Assembly: GCA_964398485.1 (NCBI GenBank)
Contig: CAYNMD010000043.1
Coordinates: 1-5,278, forward strand
Reading direction: 5' to 3'
Length of the DNA: 5,278 nucleotides
Source of the DNA: SSEF01 sp964398485
GTDB lineage: Bacteria > Patescibacteriota > Minisyncoccia > Moranbacterales > UBA1568
Made by a program: the position numbers and the translations under genes. Shown here piece after piece: positions 1 to 5,278 of this stretch. Each line of letters opens with the position of its first letter. The first letter of the stretch is position 1. Under the pieces are notes generated by a model, which did not search any database, was not told the DNA's origin, and worked only from the letters and a program-made list of their open reading frames with translations.

Positions 1-1058
1 GTTTCAGTATAATCAGAAGCTGCTGGGGTCACAGCAGAAGATTTCGCTTTGAGGAGAAAAGAACCTCGTCCCCCAGTCACTGGGCCACTCACGGTAAAGA
101 TTTCTCGGATCGTTGTATCGGTAGTGGCTACATTGTTTGAAGCGAGGTTGTAGGCAGTTGCTAGAGAAAAAGTACTCCCTGACGTCTGAGTAGCCGTCGA
201 TCCTTGGGCGCCAAATCCTTCTGAAAGGCTTGTAAGATTACCGGTAACAGCGTTGATGGTATAGCCTGCGCGACTACTGAGAAGTCCAGCATTACTCGCC
301 GCTATATATACCCGTCCTCCGCTTTCACCATTGGTGGTAAAATCAACCCAAATTTTTTCTGGGCTATCGGTCACTGTTCCAGCAATCAAATCACCGAAAT
401 TAGTAGTAAAAGGAGGGTTAGTGTCACTATTGGTTGACGATACATCAATATCAAAAGTAAGCGTCTGGCCAATAGTAGCCGCACTGGCTGTAGGACCATA
501 CCCCGTCTCAGTGAATTTCCCTTGCCAAGCTTTTACCTTGACCGTATATGTCGTACTCGCAGCAAGACCAATAACCAAAAAACCGCTCGCTCCACCCCAA
601 GCGCTATACGTCTGATAATCCTCGAGCCCCAAGCTCACTCCTACTGTATTATCGCTCTGTACATACCTCGTATCACTCGCAAAACTATCGGAACTTATCG
701 CTATAGCAAACTTGGTATCAGTAGGATTCCCTCCATTATCCAAAACTAACTGAAGCTTATTGTAGTAGTTAGCGGGGTTAGTAAAAGTAGGTGCCGGAGG
801 CACATTGGCCTGATTAACATATTGGAGGCCAGCCCCCAAATCATACGTCGTACCCTGAAGTTGATCCTCATTTTGTTCACCAAGAATGCCTTCGATCGCA
901 TAATTTGACGATGTGCCATTCCCTACCCCTCCTCCACCGTAACCAAAATCCTTCAGTTGATAATTGGTACTCGTTGGCAAGACGAAAAGAAAGGCAAAGC
1001 CTAGCCGAGTTGCCAGTTGCCACCATCTTCTCAGAGTCACAAAACCAGTTATCTTCAT
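1..1058 (-). CDS. Secreted surface protein with FN3-like and beta-sandwich regions (3' end cut by window edge)
   Basis: This frame stays open from ATG at 1058 to the window edge, giving 352 residues with no stop, so the C-terminus is missing. The N-terminus resembles a signal peptide or anchor: basic residues up to R18, then a hydrophobic core LGFAFLFVL (19-27) and a PTST cleavage-like stretch. A Gly-rich segment (39-48) is followed by SSNYAIEGILGE (50-61) and YDLGAGLQYV (72-81), a motif I associate from memory with Patescibacteria surface proteins. Residues about 88-197 look FN3-like, opening with PPAPTFTNP and ending in TYTVKVKAW (170-179). Residues about 198-352 are Thr/Ser/Gly-rich with alternating strands, suggesting a second beta-sandwich. 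There is no cysteine and no catalytic motif. The end, ASDYTE, resembles the last strand of pilin-like or coat-like beta domains, so few codons may be missing (inference). The start overlaps the upstream stop as ATGA. Function is unknown; a structural or adhesive exported protein is likely. Confidence 0.82.
   Translation of the reverse strand, partial: MKITGFVTLRRWWQLATRLGFAFLFVLPTSTNYQLKDFGYGGGGVGNGTSSNYAIEGILGEQNEDQLQGTTYDLGAGLQYVNQANVPPAPTFTNPANYYNKLQLVLDNGGNPTDTKFAIAISSDSFASDTRYVQSDNTVGVSLGLEDYQTYSAWGGASGFLVIGLAASTTYTVKVKAWQGKFTETGYGPTASAATIGQTLTFDIDVSSTNSDTNPPFTTNFGDLIAGTVTDSPEKIWVDFTTNGESGGRVYIAASNAGLLSSRAGYTINAVTGNLTSLSEGFGAQGSTATQTSGSTFSLATAYNLASNNVATTDTTIREIFTVSGPVTGGRGSFLLKAKSSAVTPAASDYTE
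1055..1058 (-). promoter_or_regulatory. ATGA start/stop overlap (translational coupling site)
   Basis: On the minus strand the four bases ATGA hold both the start codon of the surface protein (1058-1056) and the TGA stop of the LytR_C gene (1057-1055). No AGGAGG-like element sits at a useful distance; the closest purine run, CGGGAA, touches the start codon. Ribosomes ending LytR_C translation probably restart here, which would tie the two products together in amount and timing. The overlap is seen directly; the coupling is inferred. Confidence 0.75.
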
Positions 1059-1705
1059 TTCCCGAGAATTACCACTACTGAAGCAGCGGTAGCATCTTTA
1101 TTATTTGCCTCTGCTGGGGCAACTACCACTGCCGGATATGTTTTGATTACCAACTCTTTTACTTTCTCAGCTACCGATTGAGTATTCGCTCCGTAATAAA
1201 TAGTCGTACCAGTATAATCAGCCACCGTATTCCCAAAGGCAGCCTTTGTATAACCAGCCTTCTTCAAAATATCTACTAGCGTCCCAGCACTCCCTCGAGC
1301 TGCCCCACCATTCAGAACCTTTATTTCCACCGAGGCAAGATCCGGACTTGCTGATCCGGCATCAACTACTTTCGGAGGCTCGGTTTGGGTTGTTGAAGGC
1401 GATGAGGGTTCTGGAGCAGTAGGAGTTTCGGTCCGAGACTCACTCGTTCCCACTCCTGACTTTTCTCCCAATTCCTGTATGGAAGGGATGAATCGCTCCA
1501 CCTGGGCTGATTTCCAAAGACGAAAGCCGAAATAGCCAAAGGTTCCAATGAGAACCAATAGGAGGAGAAGGAGAACTCCCACCACCATACCCCCCAAAAA
1601 TACCTCATTAGTCTCTTTCGGTGCCGACGAAGAAACCTCCTCAGGAGAAGATGGTTTTGCTTCTTCGGTATCTACCTGATGATCATTGGAAACTGGTTCA
1701 GACAT
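1055..1705 (-). CDS. Single-pass membrane protein with C-terminal LytR_C domain
   Basis: The 216-residue product has three parts. A hydrophilic, acidic, Ser/Pro/Glu-rich N-terminus (1-34) carries no signal sequence. One strong membrane helix follows at about 36-60 (VVGVLLLLLLVLIG core). After a juxtamembrane stretch and a Thr/Ser/Pro/Glu linker (about 84-124) comes a compact domain at about 126-214. That domain begins VEIKVLNGG and continues with GSAGTLVDILKKAGY, TTIYYG and a final ASVVVILGK. This matches the LytR_C fold (Pfam PF13399), found as the C-terminal part of LytR-CpsA-Psr wall-assembly proteins or alone on a membrane anchor. The LCP catalytic domain is absent, so it is not a LytR phosphotransferase. 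The expected topology is N-terminus inside and LytR_C outside. The role of isolated LytR_C domains is not settled; cell-envelope binding is plausible. The ATG at 1705 lacks a clear Shine-Dalgarno. The TGA stop overlaps the next gene's ATG, suggesting coupled expression with the surface protein. Confidence 0.85.
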   Translation of the reverse strand: MSEPVSNDHQVDTEEAKPSSPEEVSSSAPKETNEVFLGGMVVGVLLLLLLVLIGTFGYFGFRLWKSAQVERFIPSIQELGEKSGVGTSESRTETPTAPEPSSPSTTQTEPPKVVDAGSASPDLASVEIKVLNGGAARGSAGTLVDILKKAGYTKAAFGNTVADYTGTTIYYGANTQSVAEKVKELVIKTYPAVVVAPAEANNKDATAASVVVILGK

Positions 1706-1744
1706 ATGCCCAGAGTTATTAGGGATAAAAAGTCTATTTTTTTC

Positions 1745-1753
1745 AGTATATCA
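1745..1753 (-). promoter_or_regulatory. Candidate extended -10 promoter for the LytR_C / surface protein pair
   Basis: The minus strand reads TGATATACT, a TGn motif followed by TATACT, one mismatch from TATAAT. The TGA part is the malic enzyme stop codon. No convincing -35 box lies 16-18 bases upstream, which is typical of extended -10 promoters. Transcription would begin near 1738, leaving an untranslated leader of about 33 bases before the ATG at 1705. No terminator is seen after the malic enzyme, so read-through may also supply this transcript. The same ten bases, including a following G, occur before the malic enzyme. Confidence 0.45.
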
Positions 1754-2917
1754 TGAGGTTCTTCTCTCTTTGATAGCCCGAGCTACAGCAGCCACTACCC
1801 GTTTATCAAAGGTGTGAGGAATAATATTCTCCTGAGTTGGCCGCGCTACAAGACGAGCCAAATTTTTTGCTGCCTCTACTAACATAACATGTGTAATATC
1901 CCGAACTCCATGATCAAGCGCTCCCCGGAAAATCCCCGGAAAACCCAGCGAATTATTGATCTGATTTGGGAAATCAGAACGGCCAGTTGCTACCACCCAT
2001 GCCCCTGCCTTTTTAGCCTCTTCTGGCATAATTTCTGGAATCGGATTAGCTAGAGCAAACACAATTGGTTTTTCCTCCATCAATTTGATATGTTCCCCCG
2101 TCAAAGCTCCAGCTTTGGAAACACCAATAACCACATTCGCCCCAATCAGGGCCTGAGCAAGATCACCGTCAAGTTTTCTCGGATTCGTTTTAGTTAACAA
2201 GCTCTTTTTGAAAGGATCGAGATCCAACCGTTTTGGTCCAATAATTCCTTTGCTATCAACAAGGACTACATTTTTTATCCCCGCCAAAAGAAGGAGATCT
2301 GCAATAGCCTGGCCAGCAGCACCTGCCCCGTTAATCACCACTCGAAGAGATTGTGGCTTACGTTTCACTACCTTGGCAGCATTCATGAGCCCAGCCAATA
2401 CCACCAAAGCAGTACCGTGCTGATCATCATGAAAAACAGGGATGTCCAATCGCTTTTTCAACTGAGCTTCCACCTCAAAACATTTTGGAGCAGCAATATC
2501 TTCAAGATTTATTCCTCCAAAAACAGGGGCGATTCGCTCTACTGTAGATACTATCTCGTCAACATTCTGAGTCGAAAGCACCAGAGGAAAAGCGTCTACA
2601 TCAGCCAAGGACTTAAAGAGCATGGCCTTGCCTTCCATGACTGGTAATGCCCCTTCAGGTCCAATATTCCCAAGACCCAAAACAGCCGAACCATCAGAAA
2701 CTACCGCTACCGTATTACCCTTCATGGTATATTTCTTTATCTCATTCTTGTGTTCAGCCAAATAACTCGATACTGCTCCGACACCAGGAGTGTAATAAAT
2801 GCTGAGATCTTCTTTGTCTTTTATTTCTGCTTTGAGAGCGGTGCCTACCTTCCCCTTCATTTTTTTGTGAACTGCCAAAGACTTCTTGGCGTAACGATTC
2901 ATTGACTGCATATTCAT
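1751..2917 (-). CDS. Malic enzyme, short single-domain bacterial type (NAD(P)-dependent)
   Basis: Malic enzyme oxidatively decarboxylates L-malate to pyruvate and CO2, reducing NAD(P)+, in the cytoplasm. Counting residues from the longest frame (GTG at 2992), visible motifs are YTPGV (67-71) with the catalytic-type Tyr, VMEGKAMLF with catalytic Lys122, NLEDI (162-166) and FHDDQHGTA (187-195) giving metal ligands Glu164, Asp165 and Asp190, a GAGAAG Rossmann loop (222-227), NPIPE (316-320) and the closing NNSLGFPGIFRGALD block. Asp246 at the end of the second Rossmann strand hints at NAD preference, though this is not decisive. There is no phosphotransacetylase domain, so it is not the long MaeB form. 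I place the start at ATG 2917 (388 residues); ATGs at 2911 and 2902 are also possible. The extra 25 residues from GTG 2992 lie over a terminator-like hairpin and a promoter-like box and do not look like malic enzyme sequence. It seems to be its own transcription unit. Confidence 0.93.
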   Translation of the reverse strand: MNMQSMNRYAKKSLAVHKKMKGKVGTALKAEIKDKEDLSIYYTPGVGAVSSYLAEHKNEIKKYTMKGNTVAVVSDGSAVLGLGNIGPEGALPVMEGKAMLFKSLADVDAFPLVLSTQNVDEIVSTVERIAPVFGGINLEDIAAPKCFEVEAQLKKRLDIPVFHDDQHGTALVVLAGLMNAAKVVKRKPQSLRVVINGAGAAGQAIADLLLLAGIKNVVLVDSKGIIGPKRLDLDPFKKSLLTKTNPRKLDGDLAQALIGANVVIGVSKAGALTGEHIKLMEEKPIVFALANPIPEIMPEEAKKAGAWVVATGRSDFPNQINNSLGFPGIFRGALDHGVRDITHVMLVEAAKNLARLVARPTQENIIPHTFDKRVVAAVARAIKERRTS

Positions 2918-2939
2918 ATATAAAATGGGTTGCCCTGGC

Positions 2940-2948
2940 AGTATATCA
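2940..2948 (-). promoter_or_regulatory. Candidate extended -10 promoter for malic enzyme
   Basis: The minus strand reads TGATATACT directly after the hairpin that follows mscL. It combines the TGn extension with a TATACT box; no good -35 is visible, because that position is occupied by the hairpin. Predicted initiation near 2933 gives a leader of about 16 bases to ATG 2917. Position after a terminator-like stem and before the conserved part of the malic enzyme supports the call. No transcript data are available. Confidence 0.45.
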
Positions 2949-2951
2949 CGC

Positions 2952-2979
2952 AAAGAACCCTTCTTGAGAAGGGTTCTTT
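2952..2979 (-). terminator. Perfect 12-bp hairpin after mscL, probable intrinsic terminator
   Basis: AAAGAACCCTTC (2952-2963) and GAAGGGTTCTTT (2968-2979) pair perfectly around a four-base loop. The stem starts 27 bases past the mscL stop codon. Read on the minus strand, the distal arm ends in TTCTTT and is then interrupted by GCG, so the U-tract is short and partly inside the stem; on the plus strand the tail is TTCTTTTC. It could act in either direction, but only mscL transcription reaches it from a visible gene. An alternative is an attenuator or RNA-stability stem. Confidence 0.6.
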
Positions 2980-3006
2980 TCAACTTCCACACTACTCTTT
3001 TAGAGA

Positions 3007-3306
3007 CTACTTCTTCTGATCGAGAGTTTCGAGCCCAAGCTTTTTGACTCCAAAATAAACCACCGCTGCCACTACCAAAAAATCAATCAGTGTACTCACA
3101 AAACTTCCTAGCAGAATCTCTGCAGAACCAACAGAAAGTGTCATCGTCCGTAAACCTTCTACTGATCCCAGGACCATGCCCAAGATTGGATTGACCAGGT
3201 CATTAACTACAGATGACACAACTTTTGATACTGCTCCACCAAGTATAAAACCAACTGCTAGCCCAATCACCCCCTGGGTACGAACAAATTCAAGGAATCC
3301 CTGCAT
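3007..3306 (-). CDS. mscL: Large-conductance mechanosensitive channel MscL, short form
   Basis: MscL is a homopentameric inner-membrane pore that opens under membrane tension and vents solutes during hypo-osmotic shock. The 99-residue product has the family layout: an N-terminal amphipathic helix (MQGFLEFVRTQG), the pore-lining helix about 13-36 with LAVGFILGGAVSKVVSS, a short outer loop about 44-66, and a second helix about 68-87 with the typical IDFLVVA. It is much shorter than E. coli MscL (136 residues): the loop is reduced, and only about a dozen residues follow helix 2, so the cytoplasmic helix bundle is missing. Aligned without gaps at the pore helix, E. coli Asp18 is Gly15 and Val23 is Phe20, while Leu19 is kept as Leu16. 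The ATG at 3306 is preceded by a weak purine run (AAGAAGAAAG). The gene has its own candidate promoter and a following hairpin, so it may be monocistronic. Confidence 0.93.
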   Translation of the reverse strand: MQGFLEFVRTQGVIGLAVGFILGGAVSKVVSSVVNDLVNPILGMVLGSVEGLRTMTLSVGSAEILLGSFVSTLIDFLVVAAVVYFGVKKLGLETLDQKK

Positions 3307-3337
3307 ATACTTTCTTCTTAGCTAATTACCGTCTTAT

Positions 3338-3343
3338 ATTATA
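3338..3343 (-). promoter_or_regulatory. Candidate -10 box (TATAAT) for mscL
   Basis: A consensus TATAAT lies on the minus strand in the 53-bp gap between the ATPase stop and the mscL start. Initiation near 3331 would give a leader of about 25 bases. No good -35 hexamer is seen at 16-18 bases; the nearest TTGA-containing string (TTGATC) is only 14 bases away, and the TG dinucleotide is one base off the extended -10 register. No terminator is seen after the ATPase, so mscL may also be co-transcribed with it. Confidence 0.4.
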
Positions 3344-3359
3344 CACCCTCGGCAAGCGA

Positions 3360-5270
3360 TCAATTCGATCGTCCAAACCACATCCGTACTACCTTGAGTG
3401 AATTAAAAAGAGGGATAAAATCTGAGAGAAAATTGTAGGCAGCCGCCCCAACAGGACCAATCACCCCGGTAAATACTAGACTGAGACCTACCACATTAGA
3501 CACTCCCCATATCCAAAAATTTTGTTTCACTATGCCACGTAAAGAATGAGCTAATCGAATAACTTCTGGAAGTCGACGTAAATCATCTCGCATCAGTACT
3601 ATATTGGCAGAATCAATAGCAGCATCATAACCAATGGCTCCCATAGCCACTCCCACTGTTGCTCTCTCAAGAGCAGCGGCATCATTGACTCCATCACCGA
3701 CCATCACGCTTACTTGGTCACCTTCAGTCAATTGACTCACTCGTTCCAATTTCTGCTCTGGTAAAAGGCCGGCATAAAATTCATCAATCCCAACCTCTGT
3801 TGCAACACGCCTGGCTACCGTATCATTATCCCCCGTAAGCATTACTATTCGTTTTGCTCCCAAATTTCTCAGCTCTGTTATAACCTCCCGTATGTCTGGC
3901 CTAATTTCATCAGCGACCCCCAAGAGACCGACGACATCTTGATTAACAGCTATTAGCACAACCGACTGCCCCTCCTGTTCTACACGCCGTATTTTCTCTT
4001 CGACATCACCATTGATAGAAATATTCCGCTCTCTCATGAGAGCTCGCCGCCCCACCAGAACATGATAGTCACCAAATATTCCAGCTAAACCTTTACCGCT
4101 TATTTCCTGAAAATTTTCAGGAATACCAGCTGAAAAAGGGCCCTCCTCCAAAGATAGACGAGCCAATGCTTTCGCTACCGGATGATTTGATTGTTCACCA
4201 AGTTTCTTGGCATAACCAAGAAATTGTTCCTTCGTTATTGAACCAAGAGGTATCACCTGTTCGACTCGAAGCACTCCTTTGGTAATAGTGCCTGTCTTGT
4301 CAAAAATAAATATACTCGCTTGACCGATGGTTTCAAGATAGCGACCACCTTTGATAACAATACCCCTCTTAGCAGCGTTACCAAGAGCAGACACATACGC
4401 CAAGGGAATGGCAATAGCTACATCATCAGCACAAACTACCAGAGCTACTGCCAACAAAAGGTTAAGATCTCGAAAAAAAATCCACAGTAAAATTGTTACA
4501 GCAAAAATAGAAAGTATATACCATTTGCCAAATTTCTCAGCTAGCGTACTGATAGCTGGCTTATCAGCATGAGCCTGTTCAACAAGAGCAATCATCCTTT
4601 CAAGAGTAGTCTCCCTCCCGACTCGATTAGCTTTCATTTCAAATCCCCCTGAAACTACTAAAGTTGAACTATACAACTGTGATCCAATATTTTTTTCTAC
4701 TGGCATTGATTCCCCTGTCAAAGAAGCCTCGTCTATAGTTGCCTGTCCACTCATAAGCACACCATCAACAGGGACTCTTTGACCAGCGCTCCCCAAAACT
4801 ATCTGGCCAACCTGGAGACTCTCGACTGATACCTTTCGCAAACTCCCGTCCGATCCTCTAATCATCGCTAGTTCAGGCCTAAGTTTCATTAAACCCTCAA
4901 GGTTGTTCTTTGTTCTTTCGTTGTTCCAATAATTTAATACTCGCGCAGCCGATAGCATGAGAGCAACAAAGATCACTGAATTCCATTCACGGCCAACCAG
5001 TGCGAAAATTAAAGCAATACCTGCCAAAAAATCTACAGTGATCTCCCTGCTTCGCAAGGCTCGATAAGCACTCCATAAGACTGGAGCAACACCTACTGCC
5101 CCCACTAAAAAAAAGAACTCCCTTTGTCGTCCTGGATCAATCCAATGAAGCAAAGAAAGTATGAGCGAAGAAAGCAAAAAAATTCCGAGTAATAACTCAA
5201 AAACATAGTACCCATGAATTTTTTGCCACAACTTTAGCATAGGGATACGCCAAGTATAGCTGAGGCCCAT
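3360..5270 (-). CDS. P1B-like P-type cation-transporting ATPase with atypical CAD ion-binding motif
   Basis: This is an ATP-driven cation pump of the inner membrane, 636 residues, without an N-terminal HMA metal-binding domain. In order: four membrane helices (about 22-42, 52-68, 77-94, 97-113); the actuator domain with TGES at 185-188; two helices (about 248-267, 270-296); the P/N domains with DKTGT and phosphorylated Asp324, the P1B-type His-Pro (363-364), a GKG nucleotide-binding loop (392-394), TGD (479-481) and GDGVND (525-530); then two final helices (about 583-626). Asp324 lies 44 residues after Cys280, the same spacing as between Cys-Pro-Cys and Asp in CopA pumps, so Cys280-Ala281-Asp282 replaces CPC, followed by Asp283. 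Cys280 is the only cysteine. Catalysis looks intact, but the substrate cannot be called; Cu or Zn/Cd by default annotation would be unsafe. The first ATG (5270) has only eight upstream bases visible; Met11 (5240) is an alternative start, and neither shows a Shine-Dalgarno. Confidence 0.9.
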   Translation of the reverse strand: MGLSYTWRIPMLKLWQKIHGYYVFELLLGIFLLSSLILSLLHWIDPGRQREFFFLVGAVGVAPVLWSAYRALRSREITVDFLAGIALIFALVGREWNSVIFVALMLSAARVLNYWNNERTKNNLEGLMKLRPELAMIRGSDGSLRKVSVESLQVGQIVLGSAGQRVPVDGVLMSGQATIDEASLTGESMPVEKNIGSQLYSSTLVVSGGFEMKANRVGRETTLERMIALVEQAHADKPAISTLAEKFGKWYILSIFAVTILLWIFFRDLNLLLAVALVVCADDVAIAIPLAYVSALGNAAKRGIVIKGGRYLETIGQASIFIFDKTGTITKGVLRVEQVIPLGSITKEQFLGYAKKLGEQSNHPVAKALARLSLEEGPFSAGIPENFQEISGKGLAGIFGDYHVLVGRRALMRERNISINGDVEEKIRRVEQEGQSVVLIAVNQDVVGLLGVADEIRPDIREVITELRNLGAKRIVMLTGDNDTVARRVATEVGIDEFYAGLLPEQKLERVSQLTEGDQVSVMVGDGVNDAAALERATVGVAMGAIGYDAAIDSANIVLMRDDLRRLPEVIRLAHSLRGIVKQNFWIWGVSNVVGLSLVFTGVIGPVGAAAYNFLSDFIPLFNSLKVVRMWFGRSN

Positions 5271-5278
5271 GGAAGCGG

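Noticed and set aside
331..749. Two plus-strand open frames (331-615 and 522-749)
   Set aside because: They lie opposite the surface protein, whose minus-strand frame is continuous over the whole region with a signal peptide and domain-like content. The plus-strand translations show no recognisable motif.
1055..1705. LytR-CpsA-Psr wall teichoic or glycopolymer ligase
   Set aside because: Only the LytR_C domain is present; there is no room for, or trace of, the roughly 150-residue LCP catalytic domain.
1726..1745. A-run / T-run hairpin after the malic enzyme as a terminator
   Set aside because: It is only A-T pairs, with no GC stem, and it sits just downstream of the promoter-like box; unlikely to stop transcription.
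3318..3325. Eight-base palindrome TTAGCTAA between the mscL promoter and start, as an operator
   Set aside because: An 8-base palindrome is fairly likely by chance in about 50 bases, and there is no repeat copy or nearby regulator gene.
3354..3369. GATC-rich inverted repeat at the ATPase stop codon as a terminator
   Set aside because: The stem is only about five to six base pairs, partly AT, with no following T-run in either direction.
5253..5258. TATACT on the minus strand between the two possible ATPase start codons, as a -10 box for a short-leader transcript starting at Met11
   Set aside because: The -35 position falls partly outside the window, there is no TGn extension, and the hexamer also lies in the open frame from the first ATG. 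Not enough support to call a promoter.
3360..5270. Naming the ATPase as CopA, ZntA or CadA
   Set aside because: The residues that define those substrate classes (CPC motif, HMA domain) are absent, so a gene symbol would imply an unsupported substrate.

Overview
This window looks like part of a bacterial chromosome, all of it read from the minus strand. It holds five genes packed with short or no gaps, in transcription order from right to left: a P-type cation ATPase (5270-3360), a short MscL channel (3306-3007), a malic enzyme (about 2917-1751), a membrane-anchored LytR_C-domain protein (1705-1055) and a secreted beta-sandwich surface protein (1058-1, running off the left edge). There are no RNA genes, mobile elements, CRISPR arrays or long repeats. 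TGA serves as a stop codon for the ATPase, malic enzyme and LytR_C genes, so the code is standard and not the TGA=Gly code of Gracilibacteria/Absconditabacteria.

The likely source is a Candidate Phyla Radiation (Patescibacteria) organism. This is inferred from the style of the genes: the surface protein's Gly-rich start with an SSNY...GE...Y.LG.GLQY motif before an FN3-like domain, a tiny MscL, a single-domain malic enzyme, and weak or absent Shine-Dalgarno sequences. No 16S rRNA or ribosomal protein gene is present to confirm it.

Region by region: (1) The ATPase has every P-type catalytic motif and eight predicted membrane segments. However, the metal-selecting Cys-Pro-Cys of the membrane core reads Cys-Ala-Asp, and that cysteine is the only one in the protein. 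(2) A 53-bp gap with a TATAAT box precedes mscL. (3) A perfect 12-bp hairpin follows mscL, then an extended -10 box leads into the malic enzyme. The hairpin lies inside the longest possible malic ORF, so the true start is probably a downstream ATG. (4) The same ten-base promoter-like string, TGATATACTG, recurs at the malic enzyme stop codon and probably drives the next unit. (5) That unit is LytR_C protein plus surface protein, overlapping by ATGA and probably translationally coupled.

The window therefore holds envelope functions (ion pump, osmotic safety valve, anchored and secreted envelope proteins) interrupted by one central-carbon enzyme. Nothing here amounts to a clearly new multi-gene system. 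The two leads most worth following are the altered ion-binding motif of the ATPase and the coupled LytR_C/surface-protein pair.
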